Below are positions 1 through 11,389 of a stretch of 64,000 bases of DNA, in pieces. A program made the position numbers and the translations under genes. Origin of the DNA: Ilyonectria destructans (taxonomy: Eukaryota > Ascomycota > Sordariomycetes > Hypocreales > Nectriaceae); assembly GCA_020740775.1 (NCBI GenBank), contig JAHEWK010000002.1, forward strand, positions 1,674,001 to 1,738,000, read 5' to 3'. The stretch's first letter is position 1; the number at the start of each line of letters is the position of its first letter. The notes under the pieces were generated by a model, which worked only from the letters and a program-made list of their open reading frames with translations, had not been told where the DNA came from and did not search any database.

Positions 1-2846
1 TTCCCTCAATTTCACTTACCTGCAGCGTACGCCATGTACCACGTCTGCGACGCTCCACCATCAATGTTGTTGGTGTTGAAAGCCGACGAGTTGAAATAAT
101 TCCAGGCCGTCTTGGGATTGACCGTCGCGTAACTGGCGTAGATGATGCTCTTCCAAGCATTGTCAATCTTGTCAATACGGCCGTTGCTGAAATAGGCATC
201 CCATTCCTGCTGAACAAACGTCTTTGGCCGGGTGTACATGCTTGGCGCTCCAACCGGGATCATGTGTATGCCCTGGATCGCTTCGATGTCGCTGCTGAAG
301 AACGTTGTGTGATGGATCTTGTTCTCGAAAACAATACCAGCGACCTTGTTCCCGATGAAATTCTTAGGTTGCTGTACGTTGTCGGAAGTGTAAAGATAGT
401 GCTGGCTCAAAGTCCGTGCTTGGATAGCCAGTTGAAGGTTCGCTCTATCAAGTCTCGCCGTTAGAACCGCACCTTCAACTTCGAACTGTGCTTAGTGTAT
501 GAGCTTACCGTGCAACCATGGTAGTATCACCAACGACCTGACCCCATGCCTTGATAGCGTGCATGGCCATGACATCCTCGGAGCTGGATTCTTGATTCTA
601 TCGGCTAGTCAGTGAATGCCGTAGGCAACTAATGACACCAAGCAAAACTTACCTTGCCGTCCCATTGAGCGAACAGTCCAGTGGCCCAACTGTGGCCGTG
701 GTACCAATCAAAGCTTCGAGAAGCCGGGAAGTAGGGGTCGGAAGTACTCGGGTTCGCGTAATCTCGGATCAGCATCTCAACCCAGGCCCTGTTCGCAGCA
801 AGCCAGGTCTTGTCATATTTGGCAATATAGGCAGCAGCCAGAACATGATAGCCGTAATGGAAGTGGTGATCGTTGTAGTAGGTGTTGCCAAAGTCAAGTC
901 CAGAGTCGCCGGTTTCATAGGTCGCACTGGAGACCACTCCACCCCAAGCACCTGCTGTTGTTAGTGTCTATCAAACTACTCGTTTCGTAGTTTCATTTGC
1001 TTACTCTCGTAGACCAGAGGATACTTCTGCTTATTGGAAACAAAGACGCTGAAGGCTGTCTTGAGCTTCGTGAGGCCAGCTTGAGCCAGACCAGGCTCAC
1101 CCAACATCTCATTGAGGACATAGATGATTTGGCCAAATTTCGCGAGGGCCTAAAACGCATTAGTCAACCCTCCTTAAACTCGGTACAGCTACCATAACTC
1201 ACCTTCCCACTGAAGTACATCGATTCGAGGTTCGTCTGTGCGCCCATATCTTGCGAAATCTCAACTTGGGCCACAGCCTTGATGGCAGCCTTGGCCGCGG
1301 CGGAGAGAGTCTTGCGGACACCCTTCGTGGTACTCCAAGGGGTCAAGCCCATGCTAATAGGCATATTAGGCTCAGTCATAGTCCAGGTAGTCCCCTTGAC
1401 CAAAGTGGTCAGGCCTTTGGTCGTTGTCTGCATCTTGACGGTCGGGACAAGGCGGCTCCTGGTGTCCAGATCAAAGGTCGCAACATGGTGCGGGAGCGCG
1501 TGCATGTACAAGTTTCCAGTCGAGTGGCCATTTCGGACGAAGTTGAAGTTGTAGGTACCCGCCGCTTTGGAAACAGAGCCCTTGAGCGTGAGCGTGCTTG
1601 GGTAGATACCAGCACCGTCATCGAGCGACTTCTCCGAGCTGGTCTGCTTGGGATCCTTGGCGATCTGGATAGTGCCGTAAAAAGCCTTGGAAGATTGAGC
1701 CAAGCCGTTGTTAACAACTGTCAAGCTCAATGCATCCCCCTTGGTGTTGTACGCATACAGGCGCCAGGTCGTGCCATCCTCGAGGATAAAGTTGTACTTG
1801 GCCACATTGGTCTTGGGGTCCTTGGTCACTCGAGTCATACTCTTGAAGTAGACGGCGGACTGGATCATGGGGGTGGCGCCGGTAAACTGGGCGGTAACGA
1901 ATTGCATTCCCTGAACTAGGGGGAACTTGATGGCGGGTTGTGAGCTGCTGTCCTTCCGAAGGATGACTCTGGCCGAGTATGGTGTGACGGAGTCCATACT
2001 CAGGGTGGTCTTGTTGGCCAACCCCTTGCAGGAGATGATCATGGACTGAATGCCAACAGGGTTGATATAGAATTCCGCAGCATTGTTATACTGGATCGGT
2101 CCAAATGTTCTCTGGCTCACCGCAATGTGAGAAATGGCGAGACCCCAACTGGCAGCTGCGCCAGTGCCACCAGCCCAGGCAACAGAGTAGGGGAAAGTGA
2201 AGGTCGGCTGGATTTGGTCGCCAAGGAAGAAGTTGGAGTAGAATTTGTTGGTCTGAAGAGGTCCGTTCTTGGTGATTCCCAGGCGAGGAACTGGGTGATC
2301 CGTCCGCTTGGATATGACGGAGGGTGGTGCAGCAGTGCCGATGGGCCTTGCGAAGATGTCGACGTCGGCCCTAGCGAAGTATCTCCTTTCCGAATCTTCG
2401 GCCATCTTGATCAGCTCGTTGCTAGTTTCCTCAGCTCGCTTTGCCTCGGAAACAGTCGTGACAGGTTGGAGAAGCGACGTGGGCTTAGGGATGTACGGCG
2501 TAAGAAGGGGGCCGTCCTTTTTGTCTCCGGAAGCTTCAATTTTAGTGATGATGATACCAGTGGTTTGAGGCTCGACGTCTTCAAGAGAGGGCAGGATCTC
2601 GACGGCGCCAGTAGGAGCGGAGCTGGTGGTAACGCTGACAGTCTCGGTGACGGGGATAATGTCTTCTGTGCCGTAGGTGGACAGGTAATCGGATGTCTCA
2701 ACGTTGCGCTTGTACTGGCCGTCGCGTCTGTACTCAGCGTGAGAGCCTCCTCCGGAGCCAACGTTGGGCTCAACGGGACCGGGGATGGTCAAGGCTTGAG
2801 CTTTGGTTAGCCAGAACAGCCAGACTGGAAGAGAGCAAGACTTCAT
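1..2846 (-). CDS. GH81 endo-1,3-beta-glucanase (3' end outside window)
   Basis: Secreted or wall-associated endo-beta-1,3-glucanase of glycoside hydrolase family 81 (Eng1/Acf2 type), which cuts wall beta-1,3-glucan during cell separation or remodelling. Exons read on the minus strand are 2846-1203, 1149-1005, 951-653, 597-509 and 444-20. The last exon ends at a GT donor, so the gene continues past the left edge; 867 residues are visible. The first ~19 residues look like a signal peptide (MKSCSLPVWLFWLTKAQA). A low-complexity Ser/Thr/Val linker follows, and the GH81 region starts near residue 180 at HPVPRLGI. Family hallmarks include GDSGLDFGNTYYNDHHFHYG and, across the 652-598 intron, DGKNQESSSEDVMAMHA, which carries the catalytic acidic residues of GH81. 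Reading phase agrees at all four junctions. Fungi often have several GH81 paralogues, so no symbol is given. Confidence 0.93.
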
Positions 2847-4226
2847 GGTGGGGAAGACAGGGTGAGGCTCTCCAGATCGAGAGCTGCAACCTGAACGAAA
2901 CTGACAAGAACTCTCTTGAAGAATCGCAGGTGTAGATTAGGGGGATCCATGGTTCAAATAGTTCCGCGCAGGGTCACGCATTAGACTGGAGGTGGCACTC
3001 AAAACCGTTCCACTAGTTCCAGGCCACACACACTGATGAGGCTAGAGGGCTTGCCGCGTCGAGAAATGAAGGTGTCTTGGGCTGCGGGAGGGCGGCGAGT
3101 TCCTTACCTGGCTAGCCGGGAATCAAGGCACCGAGCCCAAAAAGCAATAGCTCGATGGCGGCAACGATGCGCGACCAGGATGGCACTGATGAGAAATCCA
3201 CAGGGCTAGGGCGAGGGCGAGGTGGAGGATTGGCTGCAGTCGAGGAATGTTGGTGGAAGCAGAGACAGGGGAGCGCGTGGGTGGTCGGGCAAGATGCCGT
3301 TGATGGTCCCGTAGTGTGGTCCGGTGCGTTTTCTAGCCAGTCCCGTGGCCAGGCTCTTAGGACCTCCTGGAAGCAGCGATCGAAGCCGGCCTTCAAACTC
3401 GATCAGCGCAACTTCCACATTCCAGATGGCGTCTCGGTGACATGTGGTGGGAGGCGCCAACGCAGGGTCGCGGGTGGGACGAAGTCCAAAAGGGCCACGG
3501 CTTCTCCACAGCCTCGCAGCCCCGAAAGCCTGGAGTGGGCGTTAGGGTCCAACTGCATCCCAGTTGGGCGTTAGCCCAGGACACTATTGAACGATCCGCC
3601 AACCGACAACTCCCTTTTGCTCAGGGCCAGCCAGGGGATTATGCAAATTAAATTGCCATCGTAGTTGGGCGAATCGAACAACAGGATGTCGCATCTGACG
3701 ATTCCCGCCCACCATCAGAGTCGCAACGGCCTCGCTCGGCGATTGACTTATTGAGCCATCATCAGACTACCATGCCTGCACTTTTCACGTTTCTTTCCTT
3801 TGCGTTTCGATGAGTCGTTCATGCCGAGCCGTTGACAAATGTGAATTGATCGGCCGTCATGAGCTTGAGTCAGCCTGCCCATGTCTCTGTCTGTTACAAC
3901 CCAACCATTGCTACTCAACATCAGTTGCTCAGCATATCAGCGGCACAGCCTTGCAGGGATTTGAGACATTATTCCTCAGTTGACCAGCCTGCGTGGTCAA
4001 TGTTCCAAGCATGGCTCGCGAATGCGGCAAGTCCACCGCGGGGCCGTTCTCCGTGAGACTGACCCAGACCCGTCACGCTGAATGGGAATCGAATTCCAGA
4101 ACATGGCACAATGCGCCACTGCCGTGTGGTGGTTGAACAATCGTCTTTGTCTTGTTACGCGTCCCCAATTCTAGACCTGTCCACGGCCTGCCACTAACGG
4201 TGCTAGACTGCTACTCCACCTCCAAC
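2847..4226. other. Intergenic region between GH81 and STN1
   Basis: No convincing gene is visible. The open frames here (for example 3155-3574 on plus) have no recognisable motif and overlap other open frames on both strands, as expected in GC-rich noncoding DNA. The part next to 2846 must hold the GH81 promoter and 5'UTR. Confidence 0.6.
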
Positions 4227-5002
4227 TCATAATCCCAGCGCATCATACTTGCCGGCGCCGCCTTGCTGAAGAATCTGCCTGAGATCGAGACTCTTCGTGT
4301 GCTGTTTCTCGTTGCAACCTTTTGGCTGCTCGGATGGCTGCTTTGCCGGTTGTTCCGGAGCTCGGCCCTCGATCATCGCCTTTAGACGCTTGCGCTTCCT
4401 CTCAGCTTTGTCTTCGCTCTGCTCGGCCTCCTGGCGGCACTTGCGAATATCTCGATTACGAAGCACCCATGGTTTGTCAAGTACCTCTGTGCGGAATCGG
4501 GTCCTCTTCTCCCAGAGCGCAACCTCCTGCGCAGTGCTTCTCAAAACAGTCATCTTCTCAATAGTGATCCTCCTCTCCTCCCACAATACCGATAGTCCTC
4601 CCTTGGTATCCACAACGTTTCCAACTTCAATGTCGAGCTCTTCTTCTTGCTGGTGCGCAGGCTCCTTTGTAGTTGTCGGGACTGCAATAGAACATTGGAT
4701 GCACGCGCCGCTGCTGTCATCCACGGTGAATATGCGTAAACCTGCAAACTCATCAATCGCGACGACCACCCCCACAATCCGGACCCATTTTATGGGCAGG
4801 TTCTTGTAGAAGTAAAAGTTCTCCCCTTGGTTCTAGTTAGAAATAGAGTGCGACAGTCATTCAGGGTCAGATTACCTTCGAAGCCTGCATGTTGCTCCAG
4901 GTCGTGCACGTCTGTCGCGTGCAAGAGGCACCAGGAATTCACGGTTGGCGCGAGGTGGAAGCAGTATCGCGGATAGATTTGGGGTTTTGATGGGTCGGCC
5001 AT
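4227..5002 (-). CDS. STN1: Telomere-capping protein Stn1 (CST complex, OB-fold)
   Basis: OB-fold subunit that with Ten1 caps chromosome ends and regulates telomeric lagging-strand fill-in. Exons are 5002-4876 and 4825-4227, giving 241 residues. The 50-nt intron uses GT at 4875 and an AAG acceptor at 4826, which restores the conserved string GFEGENFYFYKNLPIKWVRI. The fungal Stn1 signature is clear: PRYCFHLAPTVNSWCLL near the N-terminus, then VGVVVAIDEFAG and FTVDDSSGACIQC. The C-terminal third is a charged, lysine/arginine-rich helical tail. Reading straight through the intron also stays open, but it gives a nonsense peptide that loses the OB-fold match. The next gene downstream on the same strand is the GH81 glucanase, about 1.4 kb away, so no operon-like link is implied. 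Confidence 0.88.
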
Positions 5003-5677
5003 GGCATCATCATCGCGGGCGCTATGTCCTTGGTCGTCTATCCATGATTTGCCATGCCCATGCGTCAGGGTGAGGACGTTGTGGCAGTCTGTGATGGTAG
5101 ACTTATCGCGACACGCCGTGAAGGATAGTTAATGAGTAAGGCTGATCAGGTTGTGGCTGAGGAGGGCGCTGGACGACCCCACTAACACACCCCGCGTCAC
5201 ACGCCCGGCCTGTGCCACGAATGAGGCCCGCTTCCATAACAACCCTCGAGGATCAGATACGTGGGTTTGTAACATCGCCATTCATGCCTAGACACATGAG
5301 GTTCTTGACAAACGATAAAATAAATAGGTGATAATATCTTTCTACCGTAGTATGCCTAAGTATCATGAATGTCTAAAATGCTGCGTTCTAACGCCCGCCA
5401 GAACCAGGAGAGAGGCGAATGGAATGGAATAGCGCCGCCAAGAATTCACAATATGAACTTGCGGCCCGGGATAGACAGTTCACTATCAAGAGTACGATCC
5501 AATTTATTGATGTAGGGTAAGAAAGTTTAACTCTCTTAAGCAAGTGCAGTTGCTTGATAAATCATCCCTTAATTACTAGAATATTGTCCTCAAACTGTGC
5601 TAAATCATACGTGACCTGTACTCCGAGCTCCATGTTGCATCTTGATCCTCCTAGGCATCAAGCCCACCAGGCCATGC
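5003..5677. other. Intergenic region upstream of STN1
   Basis: AT-richer sequence between the STN1 start and the stop of the J-protein gene. No ORF with recognisable motifs and no RNA gene is seen. It should contain the STN1 promoter and the J-protein 3'UTR. Confidence 0.6.
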
Positions 5678-6705
5678 TCAGCGCTTTGACCTCTTTGAGC
5701 TCCTCAATCGTGATGAAGCTGCTTGGAATGCCTCCTCGGACGGTTCTTCCTCCACTGCCCGCTTCGATCTCTTTGGGGTCTTCAGTCGCGAAGCAGCTGC
5801 TTGGAATGCCTCCTCAGACGGCTCCTCCTCTACCGCCCGCTTCTTGCCCTTCTTGCTCTTGGGCTCTTTAGCGCCATACTTCTCGGTCAAGTGATCCAAG
5901 AAGTTCTCTGATCGATCTTGCTGACGTTTTTGAATCAGCGCCGCCAGGTCATTCTCGGAGCTTCCCTTGCCCTTCTTCTTAGTCTTCTTGTCGCCAAATA
6001 ACTTATCGTGGACTCCCAACTCCTTGGCGTAGTCCTCCGCTTCGGTCGCTTCAGCTCGCGCCTTCTTAACCCTGGCCTCCCGTCGCTTCTTGGACTCCCG
6101 AGTGTACGCCGGGAATCGCGGGACATCATTGCTTTCAATGGCCTCATCAATAATTTTGCGGAATCGCTCATCATCTTCCAGCACATCGCTCAGAATCACT
6201 TGCTCGTACAGCTGGTCCATGTTGCCCTCGCATTGCTCGTAAGAGATGAGGATGTCATCCTTCTCCTCATCCGAACCCTTGTACTTCTCGGCAAATTTCT
6301 CGATCGCATCATCCGATACCGAGTCTTTGTACTGCTCGCGATAATAGTCGCTCCAGTTGAAGCCTTCGGAGTCTACAATCGACTCGGCCGTGGAGCCGGT
6401 GGTGTCGTACCGCTTTCGTCGGGCAGGGTCAGAAAGGATAGCGTAGGCGAAGGCGATCGACTGGAACTTCTCATTTGCCTTTTCTCTCTGGTCCTCTGAG
6501 ACCTTGTCTGTTGCGAAATCTTGTCAGCACGCCCACCCTACGGTTGAATGATGATGGGAGGGCACCAACCTGGATGGTTCTTGAGTGCAGCTTTGCGATA
6601 TGCGGATTTGATTTGGTCGACAGTCGCGGACCGTTCGAGATCGAGGACCTCATAGGGGTCGATGGTGGGAGGCTCGCTCTCTATCGCATCTTCGTAGTCT
6701 GACAT
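5678..6705 (-). CDS. DnaJ/Hsp40 protein, DNAJC9-like
   Basis: Class C J-protein co-chaperone, predicted to stimulate Hsp70 ATPase; DNAJC9 homologues act in nuclear histone handling. Exons are 6705-6570 and 6507-5678, giving 321 residues. The J domain lies at about residues 16-85 (PTIDPYEVLDLERSATVDQI). The diagnostic HPD is assembled across the 62-nt intron: exon 1 ends in HP plus one base and exon 2 begins the D, giving NHPDKVSEDQR. The central part is acidic and helical with many KKRREAR-type basic patches, typical of DNAJC9. The C-terminus contains a near-perfect duplication of a 26-residue unit with core RAVEEEPSEEAFQAA and ends in a basic KRSKR. It is transcribed divergently from the deaminase gene, with 247 bp between the start codons. 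Confidence 0.9.
5687..5842 (-). repeat. Tandem 78-bp in-frame duplication in the J-protein C-terminus
   Basis: Two adjacent copies of a 26-codon unit (5842-5765 and 5764-5687) share the core RAVEEEPSEEAFQAA. They differ at only a few residues near the end of the unit, such as LKTP versus LRSS. Confidence 0.85.
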
Positions 6706-6952
6706 TTTGGCTGTTGTTGTGGTCGTTGTTGGGTGATGTTTGAAGTTGGTAGAGCTTGAGCTTGAGCAATGCTGGAGACGCGTTGCGACACGCGCTTGGG
6801 AGACGTTGTGGGGCCAGAGCTTAAGTGGCTCGGCCATCGGCGTTCGCAACCACCGACCACAGACCTCTGCGCATCGGACGAATATCCCCCACCAACCTCC
6901 CCGCTCCAAGACTGGCCCGGCATCATCACAGTGCCTTTTATTCTCTTGAATC

Positions 6953-7456
6953 ATGGACCCAATAATACCAGGGGACCACAAGGTCGCCATGCAACGCGCC
7001 CTAAGCTTGGCCGACAAATCTCCGCCAAAACCGACCAACTTCCGCGTGGGGGCTCTCATCGTTCGGCTCAGCGATAATGCTGTCCTCGCTGAGGGCTACA
7101 CCCTTGAACTTCCTGGAAACACTCATGCTGAGGAGTGCTGCCTGCTAAAGCTAGCCGAGGAACACAACACGTCAGAAGAGGGCCTGGCCGATGTGATGAA
7201 AGGCCCTCATGCTCTTTACACTACCGTCGAGCCGTGCTTCAAACGCCTCAGTGGCAAGCTTCCATGCGTGGAAAGGGTTTTACGTCAGAGCTCATGGATC
7301 ACCACAGTCTATGTGGGTGTTCTAGAACCAGAGACTTTTGTTGGCCAGAATACAGGGCTCCAAATGCTCAAGGCTGCCAGCATCAGTGTTCACCACGTCG
7401 ACGGCCTAGAGGAAGAGATTCTCAAAGTTGCGACTGCAGGGCACATTACTGCTTGA
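6953..7456 (+). CDS. RIB2-type cytidine/deoxycytidylate deaminase-fold protein
   Basis: Single-exon gene of 167 residues. It has a zinc-dependent deaminase fold, probably of the DRAP deaminase group (riboflavin pathway, pyrimidine deamination step). The first zinc site is HAEECC (about residues 57-62), with the catalytic glutamate after His. The second is split, EPCFKRLSGKLPCVERV (about 92-108), with a long loop between the two cysteines instead of the usual PCxxC. That RLSG loop is, to my recollection, characteristic of yeast Rib2 deaminase. The N-terminal SPPKPTNFRVGAL also fits. Unlike S. cerevisiae Rib2, no pseudouridine-synthase domain is fused here. A dCMP or other CMP-type substrate remains possible. 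The J-protein gene lies divergently upstream. Confidence 0.82.
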   Translation: MDPIIPGDHKVAMQRALSLADKSPPKPTNFRVGALIVRLSDNAVLAEGYTLELPGNTHAEECCLLKLAEEHNTSEEGLADVMKGPHALYTTVEPCFKRLSGKLPCVERVLRQSSWITTVYVGVLEPETFVGQNTGLQMLKAASISVHHVDGLEEEILKVATAGHITA

Positions 7457-7802
7457 GAAGGATTCCAAGTGATAACTCATGAGTCGTCCAAATTGCATGT
7501 GGTCTATGTCATTTGCTAGATCCACGATCAGATCGAGAGGACCTCGTCGCTTGGGATCATCTCTGGAGCTCTGCCCCGCTACCTTCCCGATCCATCACCC
7601 TTTTGGGATTTCAGTTCGGGGCTGCCAGGATGGCTTGATAGCCAGCCCTATGACACCCAAGTTAAAATTTCTGGGTCTTTTTCATACATTGGTATATTAG
7701 GCCTGTCGAGCAGACGTTCCCGCCGAAAGTCAATACAATGGAAGGGCGCTGTATTAGGACTTCAACATTCGCAATGGAAATATCCAATTGCCAGATATCA
7801 GT
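7457..7802. other. Intergenic region between the deaminase gene and the first Cys-rich gene
   Basis: About 346 bp between convergent genes. Probably 3'UTR and terminator sequence of both; nothing else was recognised. Confidence 0.6.
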
Positions 7803-8144
7803 CTATGACACGCTATGCCTTATTTCCTTGCAATAATTGCACAACACGCCATTGCCATTGTCGTTCATGAATCGGTACTCCCATTCAACCTCCAACCCCC
7901 GATGAGCAACCACTGTCACAACTCTCTTCTTGGCCCTATCCGCCCAGGACATGGTTCCTGCATTTATGAGAAACTCCCCTTTGATGCATATCCCGTCAAT
8001 CTCATCAATGTAATACTGCCAGCCATGTCCGGGTCGAGTGATGGCAACGCCTTCCTCCAATGTCCAGTCTATAAAGTCACGACGCTCTCTGCACCGACTG
8101 TCTTTGCAGGCGCAGTATATGCGGACACCTCTGACTTTGCACAT
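7803..8144 (-). CDS. Small Cys-rich hypothetical protein A
   Basis: Intronless frame of 113 residues. I do not recognise a named family. It opens with MCKVRGVRIYCACKDSRCRE, an N-terminal cluster of four cysteines (C2, C11, C13, C18), and ends with a second pair, CNYCKEI, near residue 106. This layout suggests a small metal-binding or disulfide-stabilised domain. No signal peptide is apparent, which argues for a cytoplasmic or nuclear protein rather than a secreted effector. The middle is mixed with several Trp/Tyr residues. Protein B at 9247-9531 has the same cysteine plan and orientation, suggesting an old tandem duplication. A single uninterrupted frame with this shared plan is the main argument that it is real. 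Confidence 0.6.
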   Translation of the reverse strand: MCKVRGVRIYCACKDSRCRERRDFIDWTLEEGVAITRPGHGWQYYIDEIDGICIKGEFLINAGTMSWADRAKKRVVTVVAHRGLEVEWEYRFMNDNGNGVLCNYCKEIRHSVS

Positions 8145-9246
8145 CTCTGTGAATCCTTGATTCAGTCCAGCAAGGTATTGGGTTGCGTGTGTCTGTGTGG
8201 GTTCTCGGGTAGGCTATCGGCCTTGAGCTACACGGTTAACGTGTCTCTTGTCCTTCCTTTTCAAGTGACTGCTTTTGACTTCGGAGAGGTGTTTATGACG
8301 GCTGTGGTTGGAGTACTGGTAAATACTACCGCCTGGCCGAGGCGATTTAGTTGCGAGGCTACAGTCTTGTAGGGAAAGAGACCCGGTAGTTGGACTGTAT
8401 CAATCATTCACTGTCAAATCTAGAATATACATGGAAGCATGCCTTAGATTTTTGGTGGAATATTTGGGACTGTCTGCAGAACGCTGTATCACTTACTGAT
8501 ATCGGCAGCTTGTGGTGTTGCTGCACAATTTTAACGAAACTCGGTTCGTCCATTGCAAGCAATAAATATATTTTCCCTACTATTTTGGATTTTAGATAAA
8601 CTCAGCTGTCAGTGACAAACATTTTACTCCGAACGTGTTTTGGCTAGGGGCAGTTGGCCGTATCAGGACACAAAGGCGGCCCACCTCTAAGTAGCAGACA
8701 TCCCACGCCATACAAGTCAGAACATAGTCTGGCTTTTCCACCTTAAATATCTTCATGCTACGTCACCCCTCGCATTAAGATTTCCAAATATCCCTTTAAT
8801 TCGCCGGCACGTAAGTTCTACCCGGTCTCCCCGATAGCAATGGGACAGTTGGCGCTCTTGTACGTGCATTTCCATATTTCAAACATTCCGCAGCATACGT
8901 TTCTCATGTATCAATTTATACTGAGTTGTTCTCTTCTTATCCAAGTGGATAAATTTTACTTTGAAGAGGGCGTATCGGATGCTTCACTTATGGCTGGAGA
9001 GGAGACCGCCGCAAACGAACATTCAACAAGTCATTTCATGGCCAATTTATGTCATTGCTTTCCTACTATCGAGGTGCTCTAGCTGACTGACGTAGATTTA
9101 TTCAACAAGTTGATTCTACTTCTCCGGCTCAATTGAAAGTCGGTAACACAAGGTCGGAGGCTAACAAACAACCACCAACCTTTTTCTCGTCAGTGTGAAA
9201 GGTAGGTCGATTGTATCATATTACCACTACCCTCTCCACCCCTTTC
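8145..9246. other. Intergenic, AT-rich
   Basis: No supported gene. Open frames on plus (for example 8840-9082) lack motifs. It probably contains the upstream region of protein A and the 3' region of protein B. Confidence 0.55.
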
Positions 9247-9531
9247 TCACTTCTTGGCTTGGCAAGTAACCTTGCAATCGTCACAAATACCCACCGGTAC
9301 TAGGAGGGTGTACCAAGCAAAGAACGCACAGGTCGGCTTCAAATATCGATTGAGTACTTGCTCCGGAGGCCCATTGACAATCCACCAGTCGCAGATTTGC
9401 CACGAAAGGGTGTCCACTTCGATATGGCACACATGTCCAGAAGTGAGATCCGGATGAAAGACTATACCCTTCTTAGGGCATGCCGTCTTGCGGCAAGGGC
9501 AAACCCAGTATCCTCTCTCTCCAGTACACAT
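9247..9531 (-). CDS. Small Cys-rich hypothetical protein B
   Basis: Intronless frame of 94 residues, unrecognised. It starts MCTGERGYWVCPCRKTACPK, with four cysteines at C2, C11, C13 and C18, the same positions as in protein A. It ends with CDDCKVTCQAKK, again a CxxCK pair close to the C-terminus. The central part is Trp-rich (CDWWIVNG, FFAWYTLL). No signal peptide is seen. Shared strand, size and cysteine spacing with the neighbour about 1.1 kb downstream indicate a paralogous pair. It is most likely a lineage-specific zinc-binding-like protein; the function is unknown. Confidence 0.6.
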   Translation of the reverse strand: MCTGERGYWVCPCRKTACPKKGIVFHPDLTSGHVCHIEVDTLSWQICDWWIVNGPPEQVLNRYLKPTCAFFAWYTLLVPVGICDDCKVTCQAKK

Positions 9532-10974
9532 AGCGGCTAATCAAAGTGTTGAAGAGTGACGGATGCTCTTATTCTCTGTGGGATTGTCGGGTCAAGAGAC
9601 TTTTTGAGAAGACTTCTAGGGCTCCTGGGGACTGGAATATGCTGTAGGCGCAGGAAGTACTAGTAGGGCTTTCGAGCTGCAATATATACACATAGTCTCG
9701 GAGCAGTTATTGAAGTTCGCAGAGCTGGTGATGGGGAGCTGAACAGAAAATGTTGCGTAAGAAGCAGCAGAGAGAGTGTGTGAAGATCGGTAGGTATGAA
9801 GGGAGCAACTGGCGGGGAATCATTGCGATTTTATGTGAAGGCATCAAAGGCACCCATTCTCTAGCGTAAATTGGTTTTGTTTCATGTCGGAAGCCGAACT
9901 TGATTAAATCCATATTGCTATCTGCAAATATTGTCCCCCATTTGATGATACAAGCAGAGACACTCGAACATCGGGAGGTCAAACAGCGTAGGACTGTAGC
10001 CGGTGAGGGCTGTTCAAACTGCCAACACAGCGGAAATACACAGGGAAGCGACAAGGAGGCACTGAGATTTCACTTGAAACGGTCACCTCTCCTAGACAAA
10101 CGTCGTTGGCGGAACTCGGATGTCCCAGACAGCTCGTGCGAGGTCACATGTAGACAGCCTCCGGTCGCTTAATACTTGCCGTCTTTTCGTGTTCCCGGCC
10201 GGCACTAACAAGAACAGAAAGGCCAGGTTTCATGAAAAGATGGCGTCTTCACATTGGTCCGGAGTCCGGGCAGCAGTTGAGTGTGTTTGAGAGTTGGGAT
10301 GAACACAGTCTCTCAAACCTGCTGCGTCACCAGACTTGGGACGGGAATGGCCACTCAATTTGCAGAGAGAAAGACAAGCTGCTAGCCGTTGCTTCAAAAG
10401 GCCGTCAATTATTGTAATCAAATTGTACCTACAACCCCTTTCTCTAAGCATTTACATGCTACTAAACATGGGGCTCTGTCGCCGTGACTCCAGAGCCGGA
10501 TGACCCGTCGAACGGAGGCGGGCCGCGTGCCGGCGCCTCCAAGTTAACATGGCTCATCTCTACTGCCCAGTCAGCTCACAGGTTGCCTGCGTTCTGCACT
10601 GTTTTGCGTTTTCCATGGCAGGGTTAGGGCGGGGCTTTATCCTAATCATATACCCTGCACGGGAAGAAGCAAACATACTATCTAGAGACGCACAACGAAA
10701 GGAGAGAGCGCACTCCGTTATCAAGCGGGTACCTAGTCCTCGTGCAGAGGCATAGCCCTTAAATTGTAAAAATTGCATAAGTGAATACTGCAATTCCATT
10801 GAAGCTTCGTGTGAAGTGTGAATTCCCCGCATCTCGATGCGGCGTTGGCTAGCTAGTTGTTGGATACCCGTATCCGCCCTTTAAGTGGAATGTTGGGCTG
10901 GGAAGTCGACCGCTATTTCATCAAGGATCAGGCCGCGGGAGGCCCACCACCTGAGCAAAATGTACGCAGCGCCT

Positions 10975-11238
10975 GCCGGACTACCCAAGCATACACCACA
11001 CCTAGTCTGAAAGAAGATGGAACAGTACCACTGGAATTTGGTGATGCGATTTCCGCTGTTTTCTGAAGTTGGTATTTGTACAGAAAGGCCCCAGCTAAAC
11101 CTTCGGCTCGGCCGGAAATCGGTTGTGATCTGTTGTTGCAATACTACGCGAATCAATCGGGGAATTGCGCCACCAAACTCTGGTGGTGCTGTGCTCTTCC
11201 TCTTTCAGACTAGGTGTGGTGTATGTTTGGCAGTCTGC
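10975..11238. repeat. Imperfect inverted repeat (possible MITE or hairpin)
   Basis: The arm at about 10975-11059 pairs with the reverse complement of about 11157-11238. A perfect 25-bp core occurs at 10990-11014 and, inverted, at 11201-11225. Outside the core the arms are similar but clearly diverged. The spacer is roughly 100 bp. Translated open frames on opposite strands share YTTPSLKE, which is how the repeat shows at protein level. Confidence 0.75.
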
Positions 11239-11389
11239 CTGTAATCGAGGAATGATTGAAAGATGATGTAAGGCTAGTCGCCACGAACGTTTCGCTGGTT
11301 CAATTCTGGAACTCGCCAAGGTGCTTCATCCGGCTCCACGTCCGGAGTAAACTACAAGGTGAGCTCCAGCTCCACCAAAAATAATCCCC

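Noticed and set aside
3155..3574. 139-codon plus frame in the GH81 upstream region
   Set aside because: Random-looking composition and overlaps with several minus frames of similar length; no motif.
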